A DNA stretch of 64,000 nucleotides from Isoperla grammatica (lineage: Eukaryota > Arthropoda > Insecta > Plecoptera > Perlodidae). Under the pieces are notes generated by a model. It searched no databases. It was not told the DNA's origin and saw nothing but the letters and a program-made list of their open reading frames with translations. Made by a program: the position numbers and the translations under genes. Position 1 is the first letter of the stretch, and the number at the start of each line of letters is the position of its first letter. The stretch lies in contig OX246744.1 of assembly GCA_945910005.1 (NCBI GenBank), positions 37,859,511 to 37,923,510 on the forward strand, written 5' to 3'. Below, in pieces: positions 11,906-25,400 of the stretch.

Positions 11906-13595
11906 AAGTTCCTATGCGGCGAGCACAGAGACAAGGCAGGTGACATACAAATGTAGGCCTATTGGTTAGGTAGTTACGTACTGTATTGTGACTTACGTGG
12001 AACCGCGAGACTTGCGCGATCTTGGGGACGATTATGGTATCTGGCCGTAGAATCTAGTTCAGCAACACAGCGCGCCAACACCTGAAAAATAATACCAGCT
12101 GTCGTCAGATTTCCATCACATTATTTCATAACTACCTTTATTATCTGTTTCCTTGGGGTGAACATTACTAAAGTAGATGCATAACTTCCGGTAATCATTG
12201 TGTTACACACTCCCGACAACACTCAGGATGACCCCAGTGCCGGATTAAATGAACTCTCAATGCACTGTCACCACATTACTTAGTAACTACACCTACTCGT
12301 GTTGTCTATGGGTAGGTACACCTGTTACATTAATTAGAGTAATAACACTTATAACAACATTAGCATTAACATTACATTAATGAAGATGCATATGGGAAGG
12401 TAGTGTACTCCTGTATTGAGTTCCACACTCCCGCCAACCCTCAAAATGGTCCCACTGGAAAATTTAATAAGGCCCTGCCATGCTTTCATAACACACTGTT
12501 TCGTAACTACGCCTGTCATTTGTCCACATCGTAAATAATCTGTTTCTTCTCTACCCTGGTAACCCGGGGACCAGGACCGGGTCCGGAAAATTACTGGGTA
12601 TATTCATATAAACTTATTTATTGTAAATGGATCACAAACATGTCATGTTTGACATGAATTGTACAAATGTGATATTTTACATGGTCAGTCATAGTCAGTG
12701 GTTACAATGTCAGTGGTTAATCTTATATAATACTGAGCAAAGATAAATCATATTTACACAATCAAGCAACAGCTGGGTTTATGTCTAAGTTACAAAATTC
12801 ATTCCAATCGTAAAGACGATTGTTTAGTAAAATAGCTTTTACTCTAAAACGGAAAAACGATCGGGATTTCACTGTAATCGACGCCACGCGAAACGTTTCA
12901 TGTACCGGTAATAGACTTCAGAACTAAAATAAATGCTATTATTATTTACTCCAAATACACAGGAGAATACAACAATGTTATATTCTCTTGTGCCACTAGC
13001 ATGATTTGATAGATTTGATACAAGAAAACTGAAAATATAAACATTTAAAACTTCAAGAGATAACAAAATATTATGACTTAGTAGGCCTACTGGAAAATAG
13101 AACTAAAATTGGTATTTGCTATTAATAATAAGTAATATCTAGACATATGTGAGGCCAAGCAGTATTTGTCTTTTGTTAACATTTGTTCTATTTATTTATT
13201 AGCCAATGGACATAATTACAGCATTTAATGCCAATAGCCGTGACCATCCAAACATAAAATCAACAATATATATATTAATAAATTATCAAGATAAACTCGT
13301 TCTGGTGATTACCTCAGCCACTTTGGTCTCTCCATCCAAGTATACACTACTAATTAATTAATTAACAATACACACTATGACCCCACAGCAGACGCTCAAC
13401 ATAGACGCTCAAACTAGACGCTCAACAAAACATCAATGCCAAGAATAACACAACACCGCTGTTTAATGGATTAATCAAGACGACGGCTGGCCTTGAGTGG
13501 TATTTGTGTTAGTGCCGGTCTTCGTGTTGGTAAATGTTACAATCTTGAAACTGCGTAGCGGCCAACTCACAATATCGTTTCAGCCCATTACCAAT
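11906..13595. other. Intergenic with a diverged direct repeat at about 12190-12530
   Basis: CACACTCCCG(A/C)CAAC-CTCA and CGTAACTACGCCT-like blocks recur about 235 bp apart (12208-12310 and 12423-12525), an old duplication. AGACGCTCAA is repeated three times near 13390-13425. No gene seen. Confidence 0.5.
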
Positions 13596-13911
13596 AGGGA
13601 ACATGCATACGATTTTTTTTAGTGTAACAAGTACTTAGTTTCATAGTATGGTGTCCAACAATTGCATTTGCAAAAGTTTTTTTTTTAAAATTATTATTGA
13701 ACAGGTCTAATAATGAATTGAATATCACATTTATTTGAATTTCCTCTTGCCGCGAAGAAACGCGCGCTGATTGGTCGGCGGCCTCTGTGACGCAGTATGA
13801 TGGTTTGGCCTGCGAGCGCGTGACTGTTACAGCTGTGTTTCAGTGCACGATGAGCGATCATTCACGCCCAACGTCGTGTTGTTATCAGTAGCTTGTATTG
13901 CATGAACTAAA

Positions 13912-14031
13912 ATGACAGACGGAGGCTTTACAAAGGCCAACAGCACAAATTTACCGCAGATAGATGGTTTTATGGTGGCGAATTTCTTTGCGGGAAATGA
14001 TCAGTTCACTGGAGTGTTCAACCACTCTTAG
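13912..14031 (+). pseudogene. N-terminal remnant of a YqaJ/SWIM-type transposon protein
   Basis: A 39-codon frame begins MTDGGFTKANSTNLPQIDGF, preceded by a CG-rich segment with an ATTGG (inverted CCAAT) box. From memory this N-terminus resembles YqaJ-domain proteins encoded by animal ISL2EU-type transposons, where the similarity would continue past the last ten residues found here. It stops early at TAG, so the body of the gene is lost. The assignment depends on recall of the family plus the paired THAP exon, with no database search. Confidence 0.45.
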
Positions 14032-14821
14032 TTTAACTTAGATATGTTTCCACATAATGTGTATAATTATTTGATAATACAATGTGCCTTACAATACATA
14101 CATTAATTTTGTCGTCATTATTCCAATTTGTTAATTATTTATCTCCGAAGTCCAAACCAAATCCCATCATGATTGATTTTGTAATACTAAATAATATGTA
14201 AAATATGTACATAGTAATACGCCCCCCCCCCCCCCCCCCCCCCCCCGAAATTCCATGTCGTATTGAGTGGCATTTCGTGACGATATCGAGCTGGTTTAGT
14301 AGTCCCAACACTTCTTAAATGATCCCTTGACCTTGTACTCCCTCACAGCTGCAAAGAAGACACTTGAAGTCTTGTTGATACTCGAGAGCTTGGATGAATG
14401 AGGGTCATGGACACTTCCCCCTCCCCCCTCCCTACAGATGCCCACCCAAAACATTGTGAATGTAAACAATACCTAGTTTATGGATCAAGCAGATGTTAAA
14501 TCACAATTTTTATTATATTCCTCTTTATTTATTTAAAACTTGAATTACAGTTGCTAACCCTGTGACAAATTGAATAACCTCTAACCCACCACTACACGCT
14601 TAAACGTTTATCCTTCCAATCCCTAGACTGAGTTCATTATCTAATTTAAAATAAAATAAAAATGTAACTATGCGATGCTGATATCGGTTTTCAAATAATT
14701 ATTGCGATCTGTAATTTATTGTTGGCATCTGGTGTTGGCATGTCAGGAAATGTGATTACGACAGCCAGAACTTCTCATATCCAAACGCACTCTGTGTTAT
14801 TGTTCCAGTGCTGCCTGCAAC

Positions 14822-14929
14822 TTAGGCAAATATCAATACAAATATCTTCTCTGGAGTCTTTACACTTGTGTTAGTACACATGGGTACTATGCACCACTTA
14901 TAAGCGCCAGAAGATGTTTTAGTCTCCAT
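14822..14929 (-). pseudogene. First exon of a THAP-domain transposase
   Basis: The ATG at 14929 opens a 35-codon frame with YKWCIVPMCTNTSVKTPEK. The C-x4-C pair and the following K-T-P-x-K-(I/L)-F are the start of a THAP (C2CH) DNA-binding domain. The second half (Trp, C-x2-H) is absent because of an early stop. Upstream on the same strand lie GGCGCGAA (E2F-like), GCCGCCATG (YY1-like) and TGACGT (CRE-like), so a promoter seems preserved. Confidence 0.6.
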
Positions 14930-15427
14930 AGTGCACAATGTTCGATGAGCGGTGTGGGCGAACGCGTGCAGTCGACTGCGCGACACCGGCAGACTACTAT
15001 CATGTAACGTCACTAGCGATTCATCATGGCGGCGGCCGTTTTTTCGCGCCAAAAAAGTGTAGGCCTACGCTACTAAAACTATTATTTTGAGGGGTAGAAT
15101 GACTCGATTTTTAAATTGTAAAGACATAATATCAGTTAATATCGTGTACAGATTTTAAAAATCACATTAGAAAGTTAAGTGCAAGTTCCCTATTATTTAA
15201 ACCGTGTTTAGTGTGAAGGTAAAAACAGAAATAGTAAAGAAAAGGTCCCATAGATTTCTCTACAAACAGATTATTATTACAAATTATTGTAACTCTATGA
15301 CATCTGTATTCGAGGTTAAAAGTTGCAATACACACTCATGCGGTAGTAATGAGAACTAATGGAGTCGTGTTGCCAGCGCCCTTGTGTATGATTTATATGT
15401 TGAGTTATATAACACAGTGGTTATTAA

Positions 15428-16100
15428 AGGGATAGTCAGATGAAGAACTAAAAAATCACCAATTAGTCATTAGTCCATGCAATTCAGTTATGTGTAAAAT
15501 ACAATTGATATGGGTTGCTTCAATGCAAGAAAAAAATTAGTGAACAATTAGCTATTCTACTAGATTCCCTTCGGCAGCTCTTGCTGCATTTTTCTTTTAA
15601 AGCGTAGTGTAACTGTATCGGTTCTGAGGTCTCTGGCGCCTTCCCGATAGACAGAGGACTCATTATGTTATACGAGACCAGCCCGCGCTCCGCGAAACGC
15701 TCGGCGACTGCGGACAGTACCGCTCAAAACAGATTGCAACTTTTCTACACATCATGTCACAAAAAAATTAATTGCAGGGTATTTTGTAGAAGTAAACGTT
15801 CGTACTAAGAAGCATGTTATTGGTAGAGAAACGATGCACATTAAACCTCCTGATCGATTTTTGATCAGTGCCCTATTTTAGCGGTGGTTTTACTTTCTCA
15901 AGGCAACATTTTTTTCATATGGGAATTACCATGAGAAAAATTGCTCGGTGCTACTTGGTAGCACCAAACCAAATAATCTCGTTTTCTTTAATTTTTTAAC
16001 CGCCTGCTTTTAAAGTATGGTATCTTTTAGTCATGTTTTTTATATTTAAAGGTGGACATCTACAAATGGTAGTTCTTTAGTTTTTTACCCGACTATCCCT
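15428..16100. mobile_element. TTAA-flanked MITE (Kolobok-like)
   Basis: AGGGATAGTC at the left end and GACTATCCCT at the right are perfect inverted 10-mers with weaker similarity further in. TTAA precedes and follows the element (15424-15427, 16101-16104). TTAA duplication with an AGG start fits Kolobok better than piggyBac. There is no transposase frame. Confidence 0.75.
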
Positions 16101-17100
16101 TTAATAGCTGGGGGACTGAGTGCACTGGCCCATACACAGCTAGTAGTATACGTGCATTGCAACAAAGCACATAAATGAAATTACGTCCCCCACTGAAAGT
16201 AACTTCTTGTAGCCTACCTGAATGGGTGGATAATAAACTAAATGTGTCAAACCACCCAGTATGACGGCCACATAAAATACAAATGTGACAACTGACAATA
16301 TTACGTCACAAATTACATGCACACAAAGCTGGCGAACGCTGGCTGACAATTACGAACAAGGTTATATTACTGGTAAGTAGGCCTAATCATTTAGATAATT
16401 CATAGGCCTATGACTTGTTTAGGCCTAATATCGTTGTAGAGTTATTATTACATTCATTCATATTATATGTAAATCACACAAAGATTTGTATTGTGTGTGT
16501 AAACAAATCACTGCAATGTTACCAAAACACAGCTAATATTTATACCACATTTACTACTGTCGAATGGTGCTATCTGTCTACTAATATCATGCATTGTTTC
16601 TAATTGTCTAAACACAAAATTCAAATGCAATGAAAATTTGGCCAATAAATGTAGAACCAGGTGACTAGCCTAGCATTGCAACACGCACGAAGCGCCAGCC
16701 CTACAGCGATCATATATGAGGCTGACGTCAAGCGCGGGGCAGACGGAAACGAGTGTGCCGGAGTGCCAGATCTTAGCAAGGAAGAATATTGTCAGACTGT
16801 GGGCTAGGCCCTACCAAGGCCTAGCATTCGTCTTCATTGTACCTTACTTTAAGTCCATCACTACGTTTATCAAGCGGACTGGGCTCGCACTTGGCGGTGC
16901 GAGCCGAGTTTAGTGCGTACCGAGTTCGACTGATAGACACCTCAGCTCGAGCTTATTTCAGTTCTGTTAAGAAGCCGATCTAGTCCGGTTTAATAGAACT
17001 AGGGAGAGGGCTTAATAGGAGTCCGGAGTGAAGTATGCTTGCTAAGCGGGTTCCGAACTCACTGCGTACTGAAGACAGTCCGAACCCAGGCCGCTAGATA
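16101..17100. other. Intergenic with hairpin at 16882-16905
   Basis: GGCTCGCAC and GTGCGAGCC form a perfect 9-bp stem with a 6-nt loop. TAGGCCTA-like words become dense from about 16800. No supported gene. Confidence 0.55.
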
Positions 17101-17955
17101 AACGTAGTGTATGGCTAGGCTAGTAAGCTATGCCTAGCCCTGTGCACTTCCGTGTCTGTGACAAGACTAGTAGGCCAGACCCTAGTAGGTCTAGCCCTTC
17201 CAAGTTTGTGGCAAGGATAGTAACAGCTACGCAAAGGCTAGGCCCAGGCCTAGCCTTACGTCTTTGTACGTCTATCAATCCCATGTGGCTAGGCTAGTAG
17301 GCCTAGGCCTAGCCCTTTCAATATGTAGCAAGGCTAGCAAGAGCTAGGCAAAGGCTAGGCCTAGCCCTGCGTCTTTGTACGTCAATCAATCCTATGGCTA
17401 GGCTAGTAGGCTAGACCCTAGTAGCCTAGGCCTTCCAAGTTTGTGGCACAGCTGGCAAGAGCTAGGTATAGGCTAGGCCTAGCCCTACATCTTTGTACCG
17501 CAATTAATCTTATGGCTAGGCTAGTAGGTTAGACCCTAGTAGGCCTAGGCCTAGCCCTTCCTAGTTTGTGGCAAGGCTAGGCTAGGCCTAGGGCTATAGC
17601 AAAAGCTAGGCAAAGGCTAGACCTAGCCTAGCCCTACGTCTTTGTACGTCAAACAACGCTAGGCCTATGGCTAGGCTAGTAGGCCAGACCCTAGTAGACC
17701 TAGGCCTGGGCCTAGCCTTTTATGTTTCGAGTCCATTCCTAGCTATGGTACCCTAGGCCCTAGGCCTAGGCCTACGCCTAGCCCTAAGCTTTTGATCGTC
17801 CATCATGTTGCTAGCCTAGCCTAGGCCTAGGCCTAGGGCAAGGTTACAAGAGCCCCAGGCAGCGCCGTTATGCTAGCCTAGTCCTTACCTTTAATCCTTG
17901 GCTGACGTTCAGCTTGGCTCCTAGGCCTAGGCCTAGGCCTAGGCCTACACCAGTA
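17101..17955. repeat. TAGGCC-rich tandem array, period about 120 bp
   Basis: Blocks of GGCTAGGCTAGTAGGCC, a short spacer with TTTGTGGCAAGG, then AGGCCTAGCCCT and CTTTGTACGTCAATCAATC recur about seven times with heavy internal duplication of CCTAGG/TAGGCC. It decays into bare TAGGCC repeats near 17920-17945. The palindromic core gives strong cruciform potential. Confidence 0.8.
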
Positions 17956-19460
17956 AAACCACGACTTTGACAAAGACAATTTAGCGTAATTAATCTAGGC
18001 CTAGATGGCAATAGTTTTAAGGTGTTATTAGGCCTATTGACCGATTCCGAAAGAAACTTACTGCCCAGTTAACCTTGATCCAAACAAACAATTAAATTAG
18101 CAATTAATTAATAAGCAAAAACATCGAGCAGAAGCCAGGAAACGCAAGAGCTTTAGGAAGTGAGAAAAACAGGGAAGTGACGAAACGAAACGAATGTTAC
18201 ATATCGATCGATCGATACAAAATTATTTCAACCTATCGATTGCTGTCAAAACGAGAATTTCCTGCTGGTCAGCCTCCTGCGTCCTTCGCTAGATGGGGTA
18301 AAGCTCGCTGATAGCAATGACATCTAGTGGAAGGCGGAGGTACTACTCATTACAGATTATTATTTTGCCTTTTTGGTCCATAATTTGTTTTGACAGATCA
18401 ATTCATTTGTTTTTCTGAATGATTCTCCCATTTGATTAACATGTGATTTTTAACATTATAGAAATAGGCTAGATGACCTTACTTCTCGCGTGCTACAAGC
18501 AATCTAGTGGACCCTGTGAATTTTATTACCCGATGTCATCCCTTGTATCGATTTTAATTTCCATTTAGTAGAAAATAATGTGTTGTCTTTTTTCGCAATC
18601 GAACCGCGTGTTTTTCTCACTTCGACAATCAATTTTTTAAAGAGCGTTCTTTCAATGTGATAATATTCTGGTTATTCCGGTTATTATCAATAAAAAATAA
18701 TACTATAAAATAGATGACGCATATCTTAAAATTGAAGAACGAACCCGAAAACCATTCTGTCGCGTGATCTTTAAACAGGTGGAAATTCCAAGAACTTGGG
18801 TACTTGAAATGAATTTAGGTCACAAGTAAAATAGATTTTGAATAGGGAACTTGTATGCCAAAGTAGTGACCAGTAGACGTAATATATATAATATTATATA
18901 ATTGTACATGTTGGTAGGACTGTCCGAGATGGAAGACGATTGTCGATCGCCCTTTTTAGACGATCTTCAAGTCATTGTCCGGGTATTTCCGACTCTGGTT
19001 CGCCTGCATATAGACAGGCAACCCTTCGTTGTATTTAACGGAGTATATCGAATGTTTATGGTTGAAGAAACATGTGTTTAGTTTATAAAAGAGATTACTT
19101 ACAACCAAACATTGTAAACGTGCGCGACGAATATTCAACATTTATTACTAATCCGATATTTATTTCAAATTGACCTAGAGGTACTATATTAAAATTATTT
19201 TTTATGAATTATAAAATGACTGGCTACATTTTTAAAGGGCTAATTTTATGGAAGTATTTCAAAATGGTCGGAATAATCCATAATTTTCTAAATGTTTCTA
19301 TCTGCTGGGCCCGTTTGACATAAATCGGAATCGAAACGAGAATATTGCGAGGGACGCGTAGGCGTGAGGTATTTACAAGGTATTACGCTAAAAATAGTTG
19401 TCGGTGCTTGGACAGAAAGTGGACAATAGACGAGTGAATAATTACTAATTAGTTGTTTGT
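17956..19460. other. Intergenic with a dispersed-repeat copy at 18398-18490
   Basis: The segment starting CAGATCAATTCATTTGTTTT, then TGATTCTC-CATTTGA and TTTTTAACATT, recurs at 30101-30165. ATCGATCGATCGAT sits at 18204. No supported gene. Confidence 0.5.
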
Positions 19461-22400
19461 TAAGTATAACCGCGTTTGGTTGCCTTACGTAATCGTTCCG
19501 TGTCGCCACTAGCAGCCTTTGCTGTCTGCCTAGTTACGGTATCCGCTGTGGGTTGAACAGTCTATTGTGGATAGATAAGTTCCGTAGCTGCCACCATGCT
19601 AAGTATAACCGCGTTTGGTTGCCTTACGTAATCGTTCCGTGTCGCCACTAGCTGCCTTTGCTGTCTGCCTAGTTACGGTATCCGCTGTGGGTTGAACAGT
19701 CTATTGTGGATAGATAAGTGCCGTAGCTGCCACCATGTTAAGTATAACCGCGTTTGGTTGCCTTACGTAATCGTTCCGTGTCGCAACTAGCTGCCTTGGC
19801 TGTCTGCCTAGTTACGGTATCCGCTGTGGGTTGAACAGTCTATTGTGGATAGATAAGTGCCGTAGCTGCCACCATGTTAAGTATAACCGCGTTTGGTTGC
19901 CTTACGTAATAGTTCCGTGTCGCCACTAGCAGCCTTGGCTGTCTGCCTAGTTACGGTATCCGCTGTGGGTTGAACAGTCTATTGTGGATAGATAAGTGCC
20001 GTAGCTGCCACCATGTTAAGTATAACCGCGTTTGGTTGCCTTACGTAATCGTTCCGTGTCGCCACTAGCAGCCTTTGGTGTCTGCCTAGTTACGGTATCC
20101 GCTGTGGGTTGAACAGTCTATTGTGGATAGATAAGTGCCGTAGCTGCCACCATGTTAAGTATAACCGCGTTTGGTTGCCTTACGTAATCGTTCCGTGTCG
20201 CCACTAGCAGCCTTTGCTGTCTGCCTAGTTACGGTATCCGCTGTGGGTTGAACAGTCTATTGTGGATAGATAAGTGCCGTAGCTGCCACCATGTTAAGTA
20301 TAACCGCGTTTGGTTGCCTTACGTAATCGTTCCGTGTCGCCACTAGCAGCCTTTGGTGTCTGCCTAGTTACGGTATCCGCTGTGGGTTGAACAGTCTATT
20401 GTGGATAGATAAGTGCCGTAGCTGCCACCATGTTAAGTATAACCGCGTTTGGTTGCCTTACGTAATCGTTCCGTGTCGCCACTAGCAGCCTTTGCTGTCT
20501 GCCTAGTTACGGCATCCGCTGTGGGTTGAACAGTCTATTGTGGATAGATAAGTTCCGTAGCTGCCACCATGTTAAGTATAACCGCGTTTGGTTGCCTAAG
20601 GTAATAGTTCCGTGTCGCAACTAGCTGCCTTTGCTGTCTGCCTAGTTACGGTATCCGCTGTGGGTTGAACAGTCTATTGTGGATAGATAAGTGCCGTAGC
20701 TGCCACCATGTAAAGTATAACCGCGTTTGGTTGCCTTACGTCATAGTTCCGTGTCGCAACTAGCTGCCTTGGCTGTCTGCCTAGTTACGGTATCCGCTGT
20801 GGGTTGAACAGTCTATTGTGGATAGATAAGTGCCGTAGCTGCCACCATGTTAAGTATAACCGCGTTTGGTTGCCTTACGTTATCGTTCCGTGTCGCAACT
20901 AGCAGCCTTTGCTGTCTGCCTAGTTACGGTATCCGCTGTGGGTTGAACAGTCTATTGTGGATAGATAAGTCCCGTAGCTGCCACCATGTTAAGTATAACC
21001 GCGTTTGGTTGCCTTACGTAATAGTTCCGTGTCGCAACTAGCAGCCTTTGCTGTCTGCCTAGTTACGGTATCCGCTGTGGGTTGAACAGTCTATTGTGGA
21101 TAGATAAGTGCCGTAGCTGCCACCATGTTAAGTATAACCGCGTTTGGTTGCCTTACGTCATAGTTCCGTGTCGCAACTAGCTGCCTTGGCTGTCTGCCTA
21201 GTTACGGTATCCGCTGTGGGTTGAACAGTCTATTGTGGATAGATAAGTGCCGTAGCTGCCACCATGTTAAGTATAACCGCGTTTGGTTGCCTTACGTCAT
21301 AGTTCCGTGTCGCAACTAGCTGCCTTGGCTGTCTGCCTAGTTACGGTATCCGCTGTGGGTTGAACAGTCTATTGTGGATAGATAAGTTCCGTAGCTGCCA
21401 CCATGTTAAGTATAACCGCGTTTGGTTGCCTTACGTAATCGTTCCGTGTCGCAACTAGCTGCCTTTGCTGTCTGCCTAGTTACGGTATCCGCTGTGGGTT
21501 GAACAGTCTATTGTGGATAGATAAGTGCCGTAGCTGCCACCATGTTAAGTATAACCGCGTTTGGTTGCCTTACGTAATCGTTCCGTGTCGCAACTAGCAG
21601 CCTTTGCTGTCTGCCTAGTTACGGTATCCGCTGTGGGTTGAACAGTCTATTGTGGATAGATAAGTGCCGTAGCTGCCACCATGTTAAGTATAACCGCGTT
21701 TGGTTGCCTTACGTAATCGTTCCGTGTCGCAACTAGCAGCCTTTGCTGTCTGCCTAGTTACGGTATCCGCTGTGGGTTGAACAGTCTATTGTGGATAGAT
21801 AAGTTCCGTAGCTGCCACCATGTTAAGTATAACCGCGTTTGGTTGCCTTACGTAATCGTTCCGTGTCGCAACTAGCAGCCTTTGCTGTCTGCCTAGTTAC
21901 GGTATCCGCTGTGGGTTGAACAGTCTATTGTGGATAGATAAGTGCCGTAGCTGCCACCATGTTAAGTATAACCGCGTTTGGTTGCCTTACGTAATCGTTC
22001 CGTGTCGCCACTAGCAGCCTTTGGTGTCTGCCTAGTTACGGTATCCGCTGTGGGTTGAACAGTCTATTGTGGATAGATAAGTGCCGTAGCTGCCGCCATG
22101 TTAAGTATAACCGCGTTTGGTTGCCTTACGTAATCGTTCCGTGTCGCAACTAGCAGCCTTTGCTGTCTGCCTAGTTACGGTATCCGCTGTGGGTTGAACA
22201 GTCTATTGTGGATAGATAAGTGCCGTAGCTGCCACCATGTTAAGTATAACCGCGTTTGGTTGCCTTACGTAGTCGTTCCGTGTCGCAACTAGCAGCCTTT
22301 GCTGTCTGCCTAGTTACGGTATCCGCTGTGGGTTGAACAGTCTATTGTGGATAGATAAGTGCCGTAGCTGCCACCATGTTAAGTATAACCGCGTTTGGTT

Positions 22401-25400
22401 GCCTTACGTAATCGTTCCGTGTCGCAACTAGCAGCCTTTGCTGTCTGCCTAGTTACGGTATCCGCTGTGGGTTGAACAGTCTATTGTGGATAGATAAGTG
22501 CCGTAGCTGCCACCATGTTAAGTATAACCGCGTTTGGTTGCCTTACGTAATCGTTCCGTGTCGCAACTAGCAGCCTTTGCTGTCTGCCTAGTTACGGTAT
22601 CCGCTGTGGGTTGAACAGTCTATTGTGGATAGATAAGTTCCGTAGCTGCCACCATGCTAAGTATAACCGCGTTTGGTTGCCTTACGTAATCGTTCCGTGT
22701 CGCAACTAGCTGCCTTTGCTGTCTGCCTAGTTACGGTATCCGCTGTGGGTTGAACAGTCTATTGTGGATAGATAAGTGCCGTAGCTGCCGCCATGTTAAG
22801 TATAACCGCGTTTGGTTGCCTTACGTAATCGTTCCGTGTCGCCACTAGCTGCCTTTGCTGCCTGCCTAGTTACGGTATCCGCTGTGGGTTGAACAGTCTA
22901 TTGTGGATAGATAAGTGCCGTAGCTGCCGCCATGTTAAGTATAACCGCGTTTGGTTGCCTTACGTAATCGTTCCGTGTCGCAACTAGCTGCCTTTGCTGT
23001 CTGCCTAGTTACGGTATCCGCTGTGGGTTGAACAGTCTATTGTGGATAGATAAGTGCCGTAGCTGCCGCCATGTTAAGTATAACCGCGTTTGGTTGCCTT
23101 ACGTAATCGTTCCGTGTCGCAACTAGCAGCCTTGGCTGTCTGCCTAGTTACGGTATCCGCTGTGGGTTGAACAGTCTATTGTGGATAGATAAGTTCCGTA
23201 GTTGCCACCATGTTAAGTATAACCGCGTTTGGTTGCCTTACGTAATAGTTCCGTGTCGCAACTAGCTGCCTTTGCTGTCTGCCTAGTTACGGTATCCGCT
23301 GTGGGTTGAACAGTCTATTGTGGATAGATAAGTGCCGTAGCTGCCACCATGTTAAGTATAACCGCGTTTGGTTGCCTTACGTAATCGTTCCGTGTCGCCA
23401 CTAGCTGCCTTTGCTGTCTGCCTAGTTACGGTATCCGCTGTGGGTTGAACAGTCTATTGTGGATAGATAAGTGCCGTAGCTGCCACCATGTTAAGTATAA
23501 CCGCGTTTGGTTGCCTTACGTAATCGTTCCGTGTCGCAACTAGCTGCCTTTGCTGTCTGTCTAGTTACGGTATCCGCTGTGAGTTGAACAGTCTATTGTG
23601 GATAGATAAGTGCCGTAGCTGCCACCATGTTAAGTATAACCGCGTTTGGTTGCCTTACGTAATCGTTCCGTGTCGCAACTAGCTGCCTTTGCTGTCTGCC
23701 TAGTTACGGTATCCGCTGTGAGTTGAACAGTCTATTGTGGATAGATAAGTGCCGTAGCTGCCACCGTGTTAAGTATAACCGCGTTTGGTTGCCTTACGTA
23801 ATAGTTCCGTGTCGCCACTAGCTGCCTTTGCTGTCTGCCTAGTTACGGTATCCGCTGTGGGTTGAACAGTCTATTGTGGATAGATAAGTGCCGTAGCTAC
23901 CATGTTAAGTATAACCGCGTTTGGTTGCCTTACGTAATCGTTCCGTGTCGCAACTAGCAGCCTTTGCTGTCTGCCTAGTTACGGTATCCGCTGTGGGTTG
24001 AACAGTCTATTGTGGATAGATAAGTGCCGTAGCTGCCACCATGTTAAGTATAACCGCGTTTGGTTGCCTTACGTAATCGTTCCGTGTCACAACTAGCTGC
24101 CTTTGCTGTCTGCCTAGTTACGGTATCCACTGTGGGTTGAACAGTCTATTGTGGATAGATAAGTGCCGTAGCTGCCACCATGTTAAGTATAACCGCGTTT
24201 GGTTGCCTTACGTAATCGTTCCGTGTCGCAACTAGCTGCCTTTGCTGTCTGTCTAGTTACGGTATCCGCTGTGAGTTGAACAGTCTATTGTGGATAGATA
24301 AGTGCCGTAGCTGCCACCATGTTAAGTATAACCGCGTTTGGTTGCCTTACGTAATCGTTCCGTGTCGCAACTAGCTGCCTTTGCTGTCTGCCTAGTTACG
24401 GTATCCGCTGTGAGTTGAACAGTCTATTGTGGATAGATAAGTGCCGTAGCTGCCACCGTGTTAAGTATAACCGCGTTTGGTTGCCTTACGTAATAGTTCC
24501 GTGTCGCCACTAGCTGCCTTTGCTGTCTGCCTAGTTACGGTATCCGCTGTGGGTTGAACAGTCTATTGTGGATAGATAAGTGCCGTAGCTACCATGTTAA
24601 GTATAACCGCGTTTGGTTGCCTTACGTAATCGTTCCGTGTCGCAACTAGCAGCCTTTGCTGTCTGCCTAGTTACGGTATCCGCTGTGGGTTGAACAGTCT
24701 ATTGTGGATAGATAAGTGCCGTAGCTGCCACCATGTTAAGTATAACCGCGTTTGGTTGCCTTACGTAATCGTTCCGTGTCACAACTAGCTGCCTTTGCTG
24801 TCTGCCTAGTTACGGTATCCACTGTGGGTTGAACAGTCTATTGTGGATAGATAAGTGCCGTAGCTGCCACCATGTTAAGTATAACCGCGTTTGGTTGCCT
24901 TACGTAATCGTTCCGTGTCGCAACTAGCTGCCTTGGCTGTCTGCCTAGTTACGGTATCCGCTGTGGGTTGAACAGTCTATTGTGGATAGATAAGTCCCGT
25001 AGCTGCCACCATGTTAAGTATAACCGCGTTTGGTTGCCTTACGTAATCGTTCCGTGTCGCAACTAGCTGCCTTTGCTGTCTGCCTAGTTACGGTATCCGC
25101 TGTGGGTTGAACAGTCTATTGTGGATAGATAAGTGCCGTAGCTGCCGCCATGTTAAGTATAACCGCGTTTGGTTGCCTTACGTAATCGTTCCGTGTCGCC
25201 ACTAGCAGCCTTTGCTGTCTGCCTAGTTACGGTATCCGCTGTGGGTTGAACAGTCTATTGTGGATAGATAAGTTCCGTAGCTGCCGCCATGTTAAGTATA
25301 ACCGCGTTTGGTTGCCTTACGTAATCGTTCCGTGTCGCCACTAGCAGCCTTTGCTGTCTGCCTAGTTACGGTATCCGCTGTGGGTTGAACAGTCTATTGT

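Larger units (their letters stand above)
13596..15191. mobile_element. Relict ISL2EU-like transposon with two inward-facing first exons
   Basis: The ends AGGGAACATGCA and (reverse complement) AGGGAACTTGCA are inverted, and both are flanked by AT, consistent with a 2-bp duplication. Inside, a plus-strand coding start at 13912 and a minus-strand THAP coding start at 14929 point toward each other, each behind a CG-rich promoter-like segment. ISL2EU elements (known family) carry a THAP-bearing transposase and a YqaJ-domain protein. The interior is mostly non-coding and includes 25 C at 14222-14246, so this is an internally deleted derivative. Confidence 0.6.

Noticed and set aside
20847..21041. 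64-codon ATG frame in the 139-bp satellite
   Set aside because: Arises from one variant (ACGTAA to ACGTTA) that removes the usual stop. Neighbouring units do not share it.
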